A stretch of DNA of 64,000 bases from Coemansia sp. RSA 487. Taxonomy: Eukaryota; Kickxellomycota; Kickxellomycetes; Kickxellales; Kickxellaceae. A program made the translations under genes and the position numbers. Positions within the stretch are counted from its first letter, which is position 1; every line of letters begins with the position of its first letter. Below are positions 43,136 to 53,370 of this stretch, one piece after another. The stretch covers positions 62,001-126,000 of the forward strand of contig JANBRJ010000038.1 in NCBI GenBank assembly GCA_027577595.1, in the 5' to 3' direction. The notes under the pieces were generated by a model. That model was not told the origin of the DNA and ran no database searches. It was given only the letters and a program-made list of their open reading frames with translations.

Positions 43136-44578
43136 ATGGAAGCTAGAACAGCCCAAAGCCCTACCAATGCTGCATTGCAGTTTCTTGAGCAGCATTGGGC
43201 GCAGTTGCTAGTCAGCCTTGTCCTGTTTGTTGGCACATACAGCTGGGTGAGACGCGAAACAGTAGCAAAATACGCGCCGTCGTCACTGCTTGTCCCTTCG
43301 ACCTCGACATACCCATCAAAGGCATACACGGTTCGACGGAAGATCCCAGCACAGCAGTTCATCGACGACTTTCTCCAAGGACGCATAGAGCTACGCGATG
43401 CCCAGTCGGGCTTCGGGATGAAAAATATAGCCGATATCGTGTGCTTTCGCTACGACCTTGTTCTTGTGTGTCGCGTTCTGCGCGTTTTCTTCAGCACTTT
43501 CCATTCAGAGAGAAGGGATAGGCGTGACATTGAAAAGTACGTACAAAGCAACAACTCTCTTCTCGAGGAGATTCTCGGTCCCGATCGTCTGCCTTTGGTC
43601 GGCTACATACGCGAAGGCATGCCCCAGAATCTGGAGTCTGGTCTGGCGGTGCAAATGGAACGGGTGGGCAAGGAGTACTTGGATCTGGGACCAAATGACC
43701 GTCTTTTGGACGTGCATGCGCAGTGGGGTGATCTGGCCGTCTATTTGGCCCACGACCACCAGACGCCAACCTGCGCCGTTGTCGCCACGCCGTCGCAGCT
43801 CGCCCACGCAACAAACCTGACTGGCGAGTCGCAAGTGCAGCGGTTTCTACGCTTTGTCACCGGCGACTACCGCGCAGTGGCACAGTGTCTGCCGCCGGGA
43901 ATCCCGCCGTTTACAAAGGTCATGGCCATCGATGCTCTCGATATGGTTGGCCTGCGGAACCTGCCGGCTTTTCTCCGCTCGGTAAACGACGTGATGGAGA
44001 TTGGCGGACGCTTTCTAATGCAAGTGACGACGACACCGTCGAGCCTTGGGTACCGACCACGCAGGCACCCGCTCTCCAGACCAATTGGAGCACAGGCAGG
44101 GTTTGGCCATGAGGACGGCGGCTCTAACGGCTCCAGCCTAGATAGCAGCAGCCACGATGATGGCGCAAGGAATGTAGGCCAGTCGTACTCACAAGGTAAC
44201 GACTCGTCTAAGGATGACCAGTTTGTGGACAGAATCGCAGGTGAGGATGAGTGGGCTGAACATTGGTGGTACCACTGGTTCCGTCAGCAGTACATTCAAC
44301 CCGGGGCAGACACGAGCATGTCCATAAGCATTGAACAAGTGATGGGTGACCTGCAGAAAGCTGGATTCGAGGTCCTGCAGATGGAAAGCCTGACGATGGA
44401 TGCGGCGATGACCACAGCTGTTTGGTGCAGCCGACTGTGTGCGTCAAAGCGTCAGATCGAAATGGAGATGGGCGAGGCCGCTTACCGCGCTTGGGAACTG
44501 TATCTGAATTGGACACAGAGCCTGTATACCCGTGGTCGCTTGCACAAGCATTTTGTACTTGCTGTCAAGCGTGCATAA
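43136..44578 (+). CDS. Sphingolipid C9-methyltransferase/CFAS-like protein with degenerate active site
   Basis: The product has 480 residues. It has one N-terminal membrane helix (about residues 22-40, LLVSLVLFVGTYSW) and a body related to cyclopropane-fatty-acid synthases, closest to fungal sphingolipid C9-methyltransferases. The best match is C-terminal: WFRQQYIQPGADTSMS, LQKAGFEVLQMES and YRAWELYL, the same order as in that enzyme (KYIFPGAD..., AGFEV..., RIWEYFL). Its key sites differ. The SAM loop DIGCGWGTL reads DVHAQWGDL (about residues 193-201). EMAEHVG near the catalytic Glu reads DALDMVG. The protein has probably lost methyl transfer and kept another role, or is a diverged paralogue. 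About 70 residues after 300 are a low-complexity insert. Location is probably the ER, inferred. Confidence 0.75.
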   Translation: MEARTAQSPTNAALQFLEQHWAQLLVSLVLFVGTYSWVRRETVAKYAPSSLLVPSTSTYPSKAYTVRRKIPAQQFIDDFLQGRIELRDAQSGFGMKNIADIVCFRYDLVLVCRVLRVFFSTFHSERRDRRDIEKYVQSNNSLLEEILGPDRLPLVGYIREGMPQNLESGLAVQMERVGKEYLDLGPNDRLLDVHAQWGDLAVYLAHDHQTPTCAVVATPSQLAHATNLTGESQVQRFLRFVTGDYRAVAQCLPPGIPPFTKVMAIDALDMVGLRNLPAFLRSVNDVMEIGGRFLMQVTTTPSSLGYRPRRHPLSRPIGAQAGFGHEDGGSNGSSLDSSSHDDGARNVGQSYSQGNDSSKDDQFVDRIAGEDEWAEHWWYHWFRQQYIQPGADTSMSISIEQVMGDLQKAGFEVLQMESLTMDAAMTTAVWCSRLCASKRQIEMEMGEAAYRAWELYLNWTQSLYTRGRLHKHFVLAVKRA

Positions 44579-46665
44579 TAGTTGTTTTGCTAATGATCCT
44601 TAATTTATATGATAACTATCATTTCGCATTTTTCCTTACTTATTGCAAAATGAGGTTATTTATGACTGAACCATGTCATTCCTGGCATTTGATACTTTGA
44701 ACAAGTGTTTATGTTTCTGGTGGCTTTCTATATTATCAATCACATTTCTATAAGAGAAATCGAAAAAGGGAATTGTTGTTGGTTTTTCCAGACATGTTGC
44801 TATTAATATCTGGTATTCCCTTTGTCTCTGCTCCAAGATATAAAGTACATTTATCCACAGATGCACTTTGATACGCTTTATATAGTTTAACCTGTCTGTC
44901 ACTAGCAATGCATTCTAAGCGCATAGATTTGCCAGGGACAAAGTTGGAGTACGGTTCTGGCGCAGCAAAGAGGAAGTGTTGCAGCCCGGAGCCTGATTAG
45001 AAGCACAGCTACAAATTGATTTGGATACATGCACGCATGTCGTAGTAAGCCCCAAAGGCGAGACTTGGATGCAAATCTGTGCCGGTAGTGTGTAAGGGTT
45101 GGCTGGAGTTGATGCGTCGCAGCCATGTTCAGGCGCTGAGATGATATGGGCGGTGAATTCTGTAGAGACAGAAGGATCAAGCAGCGTCAAAGAGTCATAT
45201 GCTTAGGCCTGCACCGAAGAAGCGACTCTGTTTTACGTTGATGGTGCGCACATGTTTTCGGCCGTCTGGCAGTTCTGTGTTGGCGACACGGCGGAAGAAG
45301 AGATTATGCTCTGAGACATCACATGCAAGCCTGCATTGCCATTCGCAGGGACACTATGCTCTTCAAGATAGGCGTCAGTCCCGACCATGGTCGAGCAGAC
45401 GGTTTGAATTGATGGCACTCTGGACCCCTTGCTGAGTTTTTGTGCTGGGCAGTCACGAGCACCGAAACCAAAGTCTGTGGTTGACGAAAGTACAGAGCTC
45501 GGCAAATCAGTTGAAATGAAAGATTTGCCGTCGATTATAGCCGTCGAGTGCTCTGGCAGCGAAATCGTGAGCGTTTTTGAGCAGTTGTTTTTGTTGGAGC
45601 GCTTGCCGCAGAAAACCCGCTTCAGTGGTCTCTTGAAAGATTTCTGCCCAGGAATTTTCGAAGGTTTAAGTAGTATCTAGATGAAGGATCTTCTGGTTCC
45701 TACATTCTTTCGGAGCTAAGAAAAAAGAATGCCAAGGCTAGCAAAATTAGCATGTCTCCAGATGGCAGTACTAGCTGCGCCAACACGACTTTCTATGCCA
45801 GTAGAATACTACTACTCGTAAACTTTGGTATCTCTTAAGGATCTGGAGAAACCAGGCATGCAATATTTCAGATGTGTCAATTAACTGTTTCTTTTTATTT
45901 TTGCTACCAAAAGTGAAAATATAAGCAATTTGTGAATCCCCAACTATTTTGAATGTGATCAAATGTAATAACCATGTTTGAACCAGAGTATAAAATCGAA
46001 AATTAGTGCCCTATGTGTGGCTTGTTTTCTGTTGAAACCTGAACATGTTATGATCAGATTACGCTCTGGAATTTTGACATCTCCTGTGCGTTGATCGGCT
46101 TGGACTGATATGTTCACAAAATTTAATAGAAAAACAACCCCACAAATCATTGATTACTTTTCCTTTTTTCTTTACCGGTTTGGCCACTTGGTCTTCTATT
46201 GTTCATTTACAAATTGCTCTACGCATTTAATCTTTCTAATCTATTTCATATTAGTTTTAAAAAAGCATTTTCTTTTAATTTTCTCGAAACATGTAAAACA
46301 ACTGCTCGAGTTACATTACGGATCTTGATCACAACATCAGCTATAGGGTTATTTTGTTGCTCCAGCCAGATATCAGACAATGCCAGTCTTGTTACGCCAC
46401 ATTTTGGAGTAGTAGTAGCAAAGGCCAAAACAATGTAGCAGTATATTTTCCTTGTATTAATTATTCCCATGTCAATTCGTCTTGTCAACAATGTTTGATA
46501 AAAAAATTTTGCTTGATAATGGCCACCCACAAATGGTATGAATTGCACACTTTTGCATCTCTTGGCTTATACTTTCTATTCTCTTATTTTTAGTATATTC
46601 TATCCATCTTATTTGATGATCCTAGTTTTATTTTCAGCTCCATTTCCGCTTTCTCTGTATTATAA
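44579..46665. other. Gene desert, 2.1 kb, with a decayed reading frame
   Basis: The left part holds the decayed frame listed separately (44919-45680). The right part, about 45700-46665, is strongly AT-rich and contains no gene I can support. The last 100 bases lead into the P5B ATPase gene, with TATAAATG overlapping its start codon. Confidence 0.5.
44919..45680 (+). pseudogene. Decayed protein-coding relic, family unknown
   Basis: One plus-strand frame of 254 codons reads like protein but is broken by about six in-frame stops. Between them lie pieces with normal residue mix, such as VGVRFWRSKEEVLQ, TCTHVVVSPKGETWMQ and LFYVDGAHMFSAVWQFC. The last 83 codons are open. Local GC content rises to about 50 percent against the AT-rich DNA on either side. 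I could not assign a family, and I see no virus-like or transposon signature. Chance alone would give about twice as many stops, so support is moderate. It is not expected to make a product. Opposite-strand open frames at 44902-45190 look like shadows. Confidence 0.42.
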
Positions 46666-49600
46666 ATGCATCCATCCACTTCAAACCCTCGCGCATCTGA
46701 GCAAAAAGAGTACTTAACCCAAGATGACATACATGTACGCTTTCGTGGATTCAAACTACTTACTACTGGTTGTGTTGCCTATTGGCTTCTTGTTTTTTGT
46801 ACAGGCGGCATACTTTACATTCTGAATTCGTGGTTTCATACCATCTATATCTGGGTTGCTTTAAAACCTACCAACTTTTCATCAGCCAGCTATGTGCAAG
46901 TTCTTAGCGACAAAAATAAACATCTAGAGCTCGTTCATGTTGGCACTACCACGCTTTCTGGAAATATGTCTAATGCCAGTTTTTCTCAATATAATACTAC
47001 TTGTGCAAGGAAAAAGTGTGCTACTTTGGGCACTCTACGAATCTTTACCTTTCGCCATTTTCGATTTGTTTACTGCCCAGATATCGACCATTACGTGCTC
47101 GTAAACCGGTTGAAGGACTCGGATTGGACAAGCAGACTCACGCCACAAAAGAATGGCCTTTGCAGGAATGAAGTAGAGAAAAGGCGTGCGCTTTTTGGGC
47201 CATGTTTAATTGGCATTTACGAGAAATCGTACATACGCCTATTCCGTGATGAAGTTGTAAACCCGTTCTACATGTTCCAGATAGTGAGTATAATCATCTG
47301 GTGTTACGAGGAGTACTACTACTACGCTTGCGCTATATTCGTGATTTCCGCAATCTCAATTGCTACAAGTCTAGTGTCGGCCAAAAATACGATCCGTAAT
47401 ATTCGAAAAATGGCAATGCATACGTGTCTGATAACAGTCTTACGCAATGGAAGCTGGGAGGTCTTAGAATCAAGCGAGTTGGTTCCAGGCGATATCGTAG
47501 ATCTTGGGTCGTCTGGGTTGTTTACGCTGCCATGTGACGCTGTTGTACTTGAGGGGGACTGTATCGTCAACGAGAGCATGCTGACTGGTGAGAGTGTTCC
47601 CGAGTTTAAGTGTTCTCTGGATCAGGGAACTACCGTTCTTGGTTCAATCGACATGGAAGCATATACGTTTAGCCCCTCTGTGTCACGCCATGTGATCTTT
47701 GCGGGAACTCATTTGGTGCGTGTACGCAGGACAGAGAGCGTGTATGGAAGCTATGTGGATAATACGGCCGAAGGAAGCCGGAATACACACACAACAGCAA
47801 TGGTGATTCGAACTGGGTTCTGTTCAACAAAGGGAGCGCTTGTGCGGTCCATTTTGTTTCCACGACCAACGAAGTTTCGGTTCTATCGTGATGCGTTCTG
47901 TTTTGTCGGAATTTTAGCGTTGATTGCAATAGCCGGATTCACAGTGAATGCGATCAATCTGCATCGACTTGGTGTTTCGGCTTCGACCATTGCGATAAAG
48001 GCGCTCGACCTCATTACGGTTGTTGTCCCGCCAGCTCTTCCAGCGTCCATGTCAATTGGGATGGCGTTTGCTGCCAGAAGACTGCGCAAGAAAGGCATAT
48101 TCTGCATTAGTCCATCACGCATCAATGTCGCCAGCAAAGTTGCGGCCATGTGCTTTGACAAGACAGGAACATTGACTGAGGAGGGGCTGGACTTGCTGGG
48201 TATCCATACAGCCGACCATAGGACGGGCCAATTTACAAAAGTGTGTACCGAGGTTAAGGAACTGGTGTGTTCTGCGAATTCAGCTCAAGACGGTGGTATA
48301 TTTGATTCAGCTGGTGATCCTGGAATTTCTGTTATAAAGGCTATTGCCTCATGCCATTCCCTGCGATTAGTTGATAACAAACCTGTCGGGGATCCGCTAG
48401 AGCTCAAGATGCTAGAATTTTCGGGCTGGAATATGGACGAGGACGAGGATACCGGAACAACCATCGTCAGTCCGCCCACATCTATGGTCAAAGCTGATAT
48501 AGACTCAAACAGTAGCTCAAACGAAAGGATATGCAACATCTACCATTCAGAGAAGCGTGTTGGCTCTTGCAAATATCCTCCAGCTGCGATTCGAATATTA
48601 AAGACATTCGATTTTGCTTCAGAGCTTCGGCGAGCAAGTGTTATTGTTTGCCAACATGGGACACAGCGTAGAGCTGAGGCTTATGTAAAGGGAGCTCCCG
48701 AAGTTATCAAAGAGCTGTGTTGGCCAGCGACGGTTCCGCGAGAATACTTTTCCATTCTGAACGAGTTCACGCAAAAGGGATACCGAGTTATTGCAATTGC
48801 TGGGAAGCCTCTAGAAAGCTGGGTGCTTAGCGCGAAGAGTATTCCAGAGCGTGCTGAAATCGAGTCTTGCCTGACATTCATGGGGTTTCTGGTGTTTGAG
48901 AACAGACTTAAACCAAAAACAGCAGAGATTATTGGAGAGCTTCGTCAAGCAAGAATACGGATGATTATGTGCACCGGCGATAACCCATTGACAGCTGTCA
49001 GCGTTGCTCGCGAATGTCAACTTGTTCGATCCGATGTCAGCGTTTTTGTTTCGCATGTACAAGAGGCATCCGCTAAAAGTGGTGACACAATAGATGTGTT
49101 TGAGGGTAAGAAGCCAAACGGATTTACTACTTTTATGAATTCCTCGCACTTACGCCCAGGTATTGTTTGGAAAGAGTCTACCGGAAAGGAAATCATTCTG
49201 GATCCGGTTGCCCTTGTTCCGTCAGCTGCTAATCAAACAGACAAGGACGCTGTTGCGTTTGCAGAGGAGCTGGCAGAGTCGGGTTGTTATTGCCTTGCGG
49301 TTACTGGCGACGCGTTTGAACTGTTTACAAAAGATGTGTTGGGTATGGAAGATACGTGGAAACTTATACTGATGCGTGGCCTGGTCTTTGCACGCATGTC
49401 ACCGGAACAAAAAGCTGTTCTTGTCGAGCAGCTGCAGGTTCTAGGCTATATCACCGGATTTTGCGGAGATGGCGCAAACGACTGCACAGCACTGAAAACA
49501 GCAGATGTTGGTATTTCGTTGAGCGAGGCCGAGGCGAGCGTCGCTGCACCTTTTACATCCAGCATTCCAGATATTAGCTGTGTAGCATGTGTGCTGAGAG

Positions 49601-50502
49601 AAGGACGGTGCTCAATCGCTACAAGCTTTGGCTGCTTCAAGTACATGATGCTATATTCGATGATCCAGTTTACTTCATGCTGCCTTTTGTATGTCTACAA
49701 CATCAACCTCACGAATGGACAATTTTTGTACGTGGATCTGTTTATAACTCTTCCGATTGCCGTGTGTATGAACCGGGTAAAGCCATTCAAGGTGCTTGTC
49801 CCCAAGCGTCCTTCCGCCAGCCTTATCAGCAAAAAGGTTTTGACATCGCTTACTGGGAACGTTGTCCTTATCATCGGGTTTCAGGTCGCAGTTTACTTTA
49901 TGACAGAAGCCCAAAGCTGGTATGAAAAGCCAGTACCAAAGAAACCAGGCGATCCAGACTCTACACCTTTGGAAGGAAACTTGAACACATCGATATTTCT
50001 CTTTTCAACCTTCCAGTACATATTCATCGGTCTTGTCTTTAGCATTGGGCCGCCATATCGACAACCGGTACGCCAAAACTACGTATACATTGTGACCTTG
50101 ACTCTTTTGCTAGCATTTAATCTCTGGATGGTGATGGTACCTGCCAAGGGGTTTTACTCGTTGTTTGGCCTGGTCCATGTAAGGGCTAGCTGGCGGTTTG
50201 TCATTTTTGGAATGGGCGCCGCCAACTTTGCAATGTGCTATTTCGGCGAGCAGTTTCTGTTTCCATGGATTGCACCTCGGGTAGCCAAAGTGTTCAGGTT
50301 TGTTCGCCTTGCCAGCAATCGGTGCCTGAAAAGAGGATGTGGTCACTGCATAAATGCATACAGGAGAAAAGGCACAGAGGATGGCGTAGGCAATAGCGGA
50401 GCGGCCACTAGTGGGATCTGGAAGCAGACTAACAAGCGCGAGAACAGAAAAGAGTACAAGCTCCTTTTGGAGAAAATGGTCGGCGGAGCAGGGTTATACT
50501 AG
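46666..50502 (+). CDS. P5B-type ATPase (Ypk9/ATP13A2 family)
   Basis: The 1278-residue pump has every P-type ATPase landmark: TGES at about residues 307-310, phosphorylation site DKTGTLTEEG at about 497, and GDGANDCTALK at about 934. The membrane-4 motif is PPALP (about 455), which marks P5B; P5A enzymes have PPELP. P5B pumps (yeast Ypk9, human ATP13A2) sit in vacuole/lysosome membranes and export polyamines such as spermine to the cytosol, protecting against polyamine and metal stress. Membrane segments are visible near residues 30-60, 200-250, 410-470 and in the last third. Nothing is missing. It is a single exon. The ATG overlaps a TATAAATG sequence. It is convergent with calcineurin B, 221 bases away. 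Confidence 0.93.
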   Translation: MHPSTSNPRASEQKEYLTQDDIHVRFRGFKLLTTGCVAYWLLVFCTGGILYILNSWFHTIYIWVALKPTNFSSASYVQVLSDKNKHLELVHVGTTTLSGNMSNASFSQYNTTCARKKCATLGTLRIFTFRHFRFVYCPDIDHYVLVNRLKDSDWTSRLTPQKNGLCRNEVEKRRALFGPCLIGIYEKSYIRLFRDEVVNPFYMFQIVSIIIWCYEEYYYYACAIFVISAISIATSLVSAKNTIRNIRKMAMHTCLITVLRNGSWEVLESSELVPGDIVDLGSSGLFTLPCDAVVLEGDCIVNESMLTGESVPEFKCSLDQGTTVLGSIDMEAYTFSPSVSRHVIFAGTHLVRVRRTESVYGSYVDNTAEGSRNTHTTAMVIRTGFCSTKGALVRSILFPRPTKFRFYRDAFCFVGILALIAIAGFTVNAINLHRLGVSASTIAIKALDLITVVVPPALPASMSIGMAFAARRLRKKGIFCISPSRINVASKVAAMCFDKTGTLTEEGLDLLGIHTADHRTGQFTKVCTEVKELVCSANSAQDGGIFDSAGDPGISVIKAIASCHSLRLVDNKPVGDPLELKMLEFSGWNMDEDEDTGTTIVSPPTSMVKADIDSNSSSNERICNIYHSEKRVGSCKYPPAAIRILKTFDFASELRRASVIVCQHGTQRRAEAYVKGAPEVIKELCWPATVPREYFSILNEFTQKGYRVIAIAGKPLESWVLSAKSIPERAEIESCLTFMGFLVFENRLKPKTAEIIGELRQARIRMIMCTGDNPLTAVSVARECQLVRSDVSVFVSHVQEASAKSGDTIDVFEGKKPNGFTTFMNSSHLRPGIVWKESTGKEIILDPVALVPSAANQTDKDAVAFAEELAESGCYCLAVTGDAFELFTKDVLGMEDTWKLILMRGLVFARMSPEQKAVLVEQLQVLGYITGFCGDGANDCTALKTADVGISLSEAEASVAAPFTSSIPDISCVACVLREGRCSIATSFGCFKYMMLYSMIQFTSCCLLYVYNINLTNGQFLYVDLFITLPIAVCMNRVKPFKVLVPKRPSASLISKKVLTSLTGNVVLIIGFQVAVYFMTEAQSWYEKPVPKKPGDPDSTPLEGNLNTSIFLFSTFQYIFIGLVFSIGPPYRQPVRQNYVYIVTLTLLLAFNLWMVMVPAKGFYSLFGLVHVRASWRFVIFGMGAANFAMCYFGEQFLFPWIAPRVAKVFRFVRLASNRCLKRGCGHCINAYRRKGTEDGVGNSGAATSGIWKQTNKRENRKEYKLLLEKMVGGAGLY

Positions 50503-50723
50503 CTGGAACGCCTTTCCTTAATGATACTTTTTTTTATATTTCCAGCAGCATGTAGCATGCTGAGAATACCTTTTGTATTCACAACTCAAAATGCAGCTAG
50601 AAAAGTAACGAATGATAATACTGAATAGTGAAATAAGTAAGAGGGTTACATAATATAGATGGGCAATGCCCATAGACGATGGTTTATCTGTATTTGCAAG
50701 CATATCATTGCCAAGCGTCTGTA

Positions 50724-51254
50724 TTAGATTTTCTCGGTGTCAATTGTAAGCTGGTTTGCTACATCGGTGCGGGCAACGAACTTCTGGAACTCTTCAAAGT
50801 CTATCTTGCCATCGCCATTCTTGTCAGCGTCACGAATGGTCTTGTCCACAATCTGCTGAACCTGTGCAGGTGTCAGGTTATTGCCGACCATCATTCTAAG
50901 AACAAGGAACAGCTCGCCATTTGATATGAAGCCGTCGCGGTCCATGTCGTATATTTTAAAAGCAAAGCGCAGCTTCTCTTCCTTCTTTCCCTTGCTACTG
51001 AATGTGCTCAACCCGGTGATAAACTCTTTAAAGTCCACGTCGCCGCCACCGTCCGTGTCAAATATGTCGATTAGCCGCCCAGATAGCGGATTGTTTGCCA
51101 ATTGCGGAATAGAAAGAAATTCGTCCCTGTCAATGGTGCCTGAATTGTCCTTGTCCAGTTTGGAGAAACGTTTGTACAGGCGCTGGATTTCTTCGGCGGT
51201 AAAGTTAGACGAGTCCACGAGCTCGTCAAGGGCGATTGAATTGGCGTTACCCAT
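50724..51254 (-). CDS. CNB1: Calcineurin regulatory subunit B
   Basis: The 176-residue product starts MGNANS, a myristoylation site, and contains four EF-hands with intact calcium loops: [36 protein letters not shown] and [12 protein letters not shown]. Length and sequence match calcineurin B, the calcium-binding subunit that pairs with catalytic subunit A. The phosphatase dephosphorylates Crz1-type transcription factors during calcium, ion or wall stress. There is no intron here, although the gene is split in many fungi. The start is clear: the ATG gives the expected Gly at position 2. Confidence 0.97.
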   Translation of the reverse strand: MGNANSIALDELVDSSNFTAEEIQRLYKRFSKLDKDNSGTIDRDEFLSIPQLANNPLSGRLIDIFDTDGGGDVDFKEFITGLSTFSSKGKKEEKLRFAFKIYDMDRDGFISNGELFLVLRMMVGNNLTPAQVQQIVDKTIRDADKNGDGKIDFEEFQKFVARTDVANQLTIDTEKI

Positions 51255-51971
51255 TTTCTAGAATTCTGCGCAGGTCCGTTTGTTTTGCTCTTGGTTGAAT
51301 GAGTCTGCGTGTTTAACTTTGGCGGAGGAGCAAAAATAAATGAAATAAATAAATAAAATGAAATAAAAATTGTAATAACAGAATGTGCAATTAAAAGTGG
51401 CAACAAGAAAAAGTACAAAATATATTTGGCAGAAATGTGGAGACAAAGGCAGAGCTATGCAGAAAGACTGCACTGTGTTTTGCCACAATAAAAAAACTGC
51501 TTTGCAAGGCACAAGTCCTCCAAATATCTTGGTTTCTTTCCTTGCCCATATAAGCCCGCTCTTTTCGATACTCTATTTTCCGTGGCTTCTGTGGTTTGTT
51601 CGATTGAAGCTAGCTAGATAGCGGTCTTTAATCGCATGAGCCCTCTTTTCCTCGAATAAGCGAGCTGGTTGCATCTGGCGTGGTTCTGGACTTTTCCACC
51701 TCTCCAACAAAACAATGCGCTGACAAGCTCATGCAGGGTCAGCGCATTTGCTACAGTAAACGCATAATGTGACAAATAGCTTTGTTGATAAGCAGGATAA
51801 GGGCGTTGTTGCAAAAAGGACTAGATCCAAAGCGTGTTTTGTATGATATAAATATGACAGACGACATAATCTTGCTTCTCTACATTTCACCAAGCTAATT
51901 TTTAAACTCTTGCTTCTTCAGAAATATCGTCCCTTTCTACCTTCTGCTTTCAGCTGCCGTGTGAGTTTTGC
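51255..51971. other. Intergenic, divergent promoter region (calcineurin B / LDH)
   Basis: This 717-base gap lies between two genes that point away from each other, so it should hold both promoters. It includes an A/T-only stretch near 51335-51375. A TATAAATATG-like sequence at about 51847-51856 lies 120 bases upstream of the LDH start. I see no gene. Confidence 0.5.
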
Positions 51972-53009
51972 ATGCAATATTATAGGCTTCCTTTTCTACC
52001 TGCTCTCTTTTCTTCTTCAAGACACATTAGCAAGCGCTATATCACTCGACACGCAGCACCATACTACTACCAGCCAACAGACGTGATTATGGCCACAGTT
52101 CCTAGACATCGTGTTTCTGTCATTGGCGGCGGCGGCAATGTCGGCGCTGCAACAGCGTTTGCGCTGATCGCAAAGGGCGTTCCTGCCGAGGTGCTTGTCG
52201 TGGATGTCGTTGACAAGGCAGCCGAGGGCCAGGCGCTGGACATCAGTGACGCGGCGTTCATGATGCCCGGAATATGCCGCAAAGGGTCATTCAAGGAAGC
52301 TGGACAGTCTGATGTCATTATCGTTACTGCGGGCGCACGCCAGCAGCCTGGCGAGCCCCGCTCCAACCTCATCGACCGCAACTACAAGATCATCAAGTCG
52401 ATTATGGATAGTCTGCAGCCGATCAAACCGTCTGCAAAGATCCTGATGGTATCCAACCCCGTCGACGTGCTGACGGACATTGCACAGAAGACGTCGGGCT
52501 TACCTCGTGAGCATGTCATTGGCTCCGGCACCTATCTTGACACCGGCCGTCTGCGCAGCATGCTGTCCGACATCACTGGCGTGTCGCCGACATCCATCCA
52601 CGCGTATATGCTGGGCGAGCACGGCGACAACCAGTTCACTAGCTGGTCGTCTGCGCGTATTGGCGGGCGTCCGCTACTTGAACACCCCCAGATGCAGGGT
52701 GTCGACCTGGACAGCATCTACGAGAAAATCCAGCAAAAGGCGTATGTTATCATCGAAGCAAAAGGATCGACGTACTACGGAATCGGCATTTGCGCAGCAA
52801 CGCTTGCAGAAGCCTTACTGAACAACACGAGCCAGGTATTCCCTGTTACCAACTACGTCGAGAGCTACGGGTGCTACATGTCCTGGCCTGCTGCCATCGG
52901 CTCCGAAGGGGTCGAGCAGTCGTTTGATGTCAGGCTTAATGGCGAGGAGACCAAGAAGCTCGACAAAGCAATCAGCGCCATAAAGGAAACATGCTCAAAT
53001 TACCATTAA
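51972..53009 (+). CDS. NAD-dependent L-lactate dehydrogenase
   Basis: The 345-residue enzyme converts pyruvate and NADH to L-lactate and NAD+. The Rossmann motif is VIGGGGNVG (about residues 50-58). The substrate loop reads AGARQQPGEPR: Gln at the discriminating position marks lactate rather than malate dehydrogenase, and the loop Arg is present. The catalytic Asp and His lie in GTYLDTGRLR and LGEHGDN (about 214). Residues 1-39 (YYRLPFLPALFSSSRHISKRY) look like a mitochondrial presequence. A second ATG at residue 40 (position 52089) starts a normal-length cytosolic enzyme, so two forms are possible. True NAD-LDH is uncommon in fungi outside Mucoromycota and some other early lineages. Two AATAAA signals follow at about 53062-53077. 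Confidence 0.9.
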   Translation: MQYYRLPFLPALFSSSRHISKRYITRHAAPYYYQPTDVIMATVPRHRVSVIGGGGNVGAATAFALIAKGVPAEVLVVDVVDKAAEGQALDISDAAFMMPGICRKGSFKEAGQSDVIIVTAGARQQPGEPRSNLIDRNYKIIKSIMDSLQPIKPSAKILMVSNPVDVLTDIAQKTSGLPREHVIGSGTYLDTGRLRSMLSDITGVSPTSIHAYMLGEHGDNQFTSWSSARIGGRPLLEHPQMQGVDLDSIYEKIQQKAYVIIEAKGSTYYGIGICAATLAEALLNNTSQVFPVTNYVESYGCYMSWPAAIGSEGVEQSFDVRLNGEETKKLDKAISAIKETCSNYH

Positions 53010-53370
53010 CATGCCAGCTTTTATTTTTTATTTTTGTGAAAAATATTGTTTTTTTCCTGCAAATAAATTCCAATAAATATTGTACACAGCACTTGATTTC
53101 CTCTCATTTGGCACAACAAAAATCTGAATAGCAGCAAATCCTCTAGCCACGAAACCGAGATCTACGGCGGGTTTTGGACACTTGCAGTCTTTTGGCCAAG
53201 TTTTTCTGCATTTTTATTAGCTGTGCAGCATCATTTCCCAGGAATCGATTGATATAAAAGCCTTGCAAACAGGGCAGCCAGTCCAAATATCTCCTTTCCC
53301 TGCTTTCAGGTCTTTTCTCGCCATTTAATTCTGATACTGAAATATCTGTCCTATTTTCGCTACTAAAACC
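53010..53370. other. Intergenic region, LDH to the CLPTM1-like gene
   Basis: This 361-base gap contains two AATAAA polyadenylation signals near its left end and the promoter of the next gene, with TATAAAAG at about 53253-53260, some 110 bases before the start codon. I see no gene. Confidence 0.55.

Noticed and set aside
44902-45190. Minus-strand frames of about 90 codons
   Set aside because: They lie opposite the decayed plus-strand frame, are Cys- and Ser-rich without a domain, and look like its shadow.
45760-46600. Several short frames of 60 to 100 codons before the P5B ATPase gene
   Set aside because: AT-biased Phe/Ile/Lys-rich translations on both strands, typical of non-coding DNA.
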